Under the pieces are notes generated by a model that was not told the DNA's origin, did not search any database, and worked only from the letters and a program-made list of their open reading frames with translations. Shown piece by piece: positions 63,841 through 64,000 of a stretch of DNA of 64,000 nt (its first letter is position 1; each line of letters opens with the position of its first letter). The position numbers and the translations under genes were made by a program. The DNA is taken from positions 62,001 to 126,000 of the forward strand of contig NZ_JAPMXC010000001.1 of the NCBI RefSeq assembly GCF_026624755.1, written 5' to 3'. Source of the stretch: Robbsia betulipollinis. Its GTDB lineage: Bacteria; Pseudomonadota; Gammaproteobacteria; Burkholderiales; Burkholderiaceae.

Positions 63841-64000
63841 GTGATGTGTGACCTTGAAAAATGAAAGTGGGTGAAGCGCGTTTGACGTTAGGGCGGTGTC
63901 CTCGAACCACACCTGACACGGCGACATGTCGCCTACCCGGAATTCGTTCGGCGATGCAGACGCGCCGCGACCCGACGCAAGAATGCGCGGCGCGCGGCCT
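63841..64000 (-). promoter_or_regulatory. Upstream region of rpfF (to window edge)
   Basis: The last 160 bases hold no recognisable gene and should contain the rpfF promoter. A clear -35/-10 pair is not visible. The region continues past the window. Confidence 0.4.

Overview
The window is a GC-rich bacterial chromosome segment, coding on nearly its whole length, with about 55 protein genes on both strands and no RNA gene or insertion sequence that I can recognise. The gene content points to the Burkholderiaceae or close relatives in the Betaproteobacteria. The main reasons are an RpfF/RpfR (BDSF) signalling pair, an HU-like protein with a long Lys/Ala-rich tail, many chemoreceptors and EAL proteins, and an aerobic-type cobalamin gene set. 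This placement is inferred from gene families, not from a marker gene.

Left part (1-12.9 kb): a cobalamin (vitamin B12) corrin-ring cluster. cobG, cobH, cobI and a cbiG-cobJ fusion run leftwards. cobL (cbiE-cbiT fusion), cobK and cobM run rightwards from a shared divergent region near 9.9-10.07 kb. The leftward set continues with almost no gap into a complete peptide/nickel-type ABC transporter: a Tat-exported binding protein, two permeases and a fused double ATPase cut by the window edge. The transporter may therefore feed or accompany cobalamin synthesis.

13-16.9 kb: a GAF/degenerate-GGDEF/EAL protein, then a TetR repressor and the organic hydroperoxide reductase Ohr, each preceded by the same inverted-repeat operator. 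Tandem repeats follow ohr.

16.9-25 kb: a second complete peptide-type ABC transporter in an operon with a histone-deacetylase-like (acetylpolyamine amidohydrolase type) enzyme. Next come what looks like a remnant of a major-facilitator gene and a gamma-glutamyltransferase.

25-33.2 kb: a GT39 membrane glycosyltransferase, a short-chain dehydrogenase, an HU-like nucleoid protein with a histone-H1-like tail, an exported SH3-type Gly-rich protein, an AI-2E-family membrane protein with a large cytoplasmic C-terminal domain, and a TetR regulator.

33.7-42.6 kb: one chemosensory operon (membrane-anchored receptor, cheY, STAS protein, cheA, receptor, cheW, cheR, cheB). Its CheA carries, between the phosphotransfer and dimerisation domains, two 24-residue repeats resembling the c-di-GMP-binding MshEN motif.

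42.7-54 kb: an MFS exporter, dps, a catabolic-looking group (LysR, MHS symporter, DUF2848 protein, amidase), a second GAF/degenerate-GGDEF/EAL protein, and D-tartrate dehydratase divergent from a LysR regulator.

54-64 kb: two orphan chemoreceptors, a 2-oxoglutarate oxygenase, OsmC, a DUF938 methyltransferase, an Hsp20 with a good sigma-32 promoter, and the rpfR/rpfF convergent pair. RpfF makes the fatty-acid signal BDSF. RpfR is the PAS-GGDEF-EAL receptor that converts the signal into a change of c-di-GMP. With three EAL proteins, four receptors and the unusual CheA, the right half looks rich in signalling that links c-di-GMP, quorum sensing and motility.
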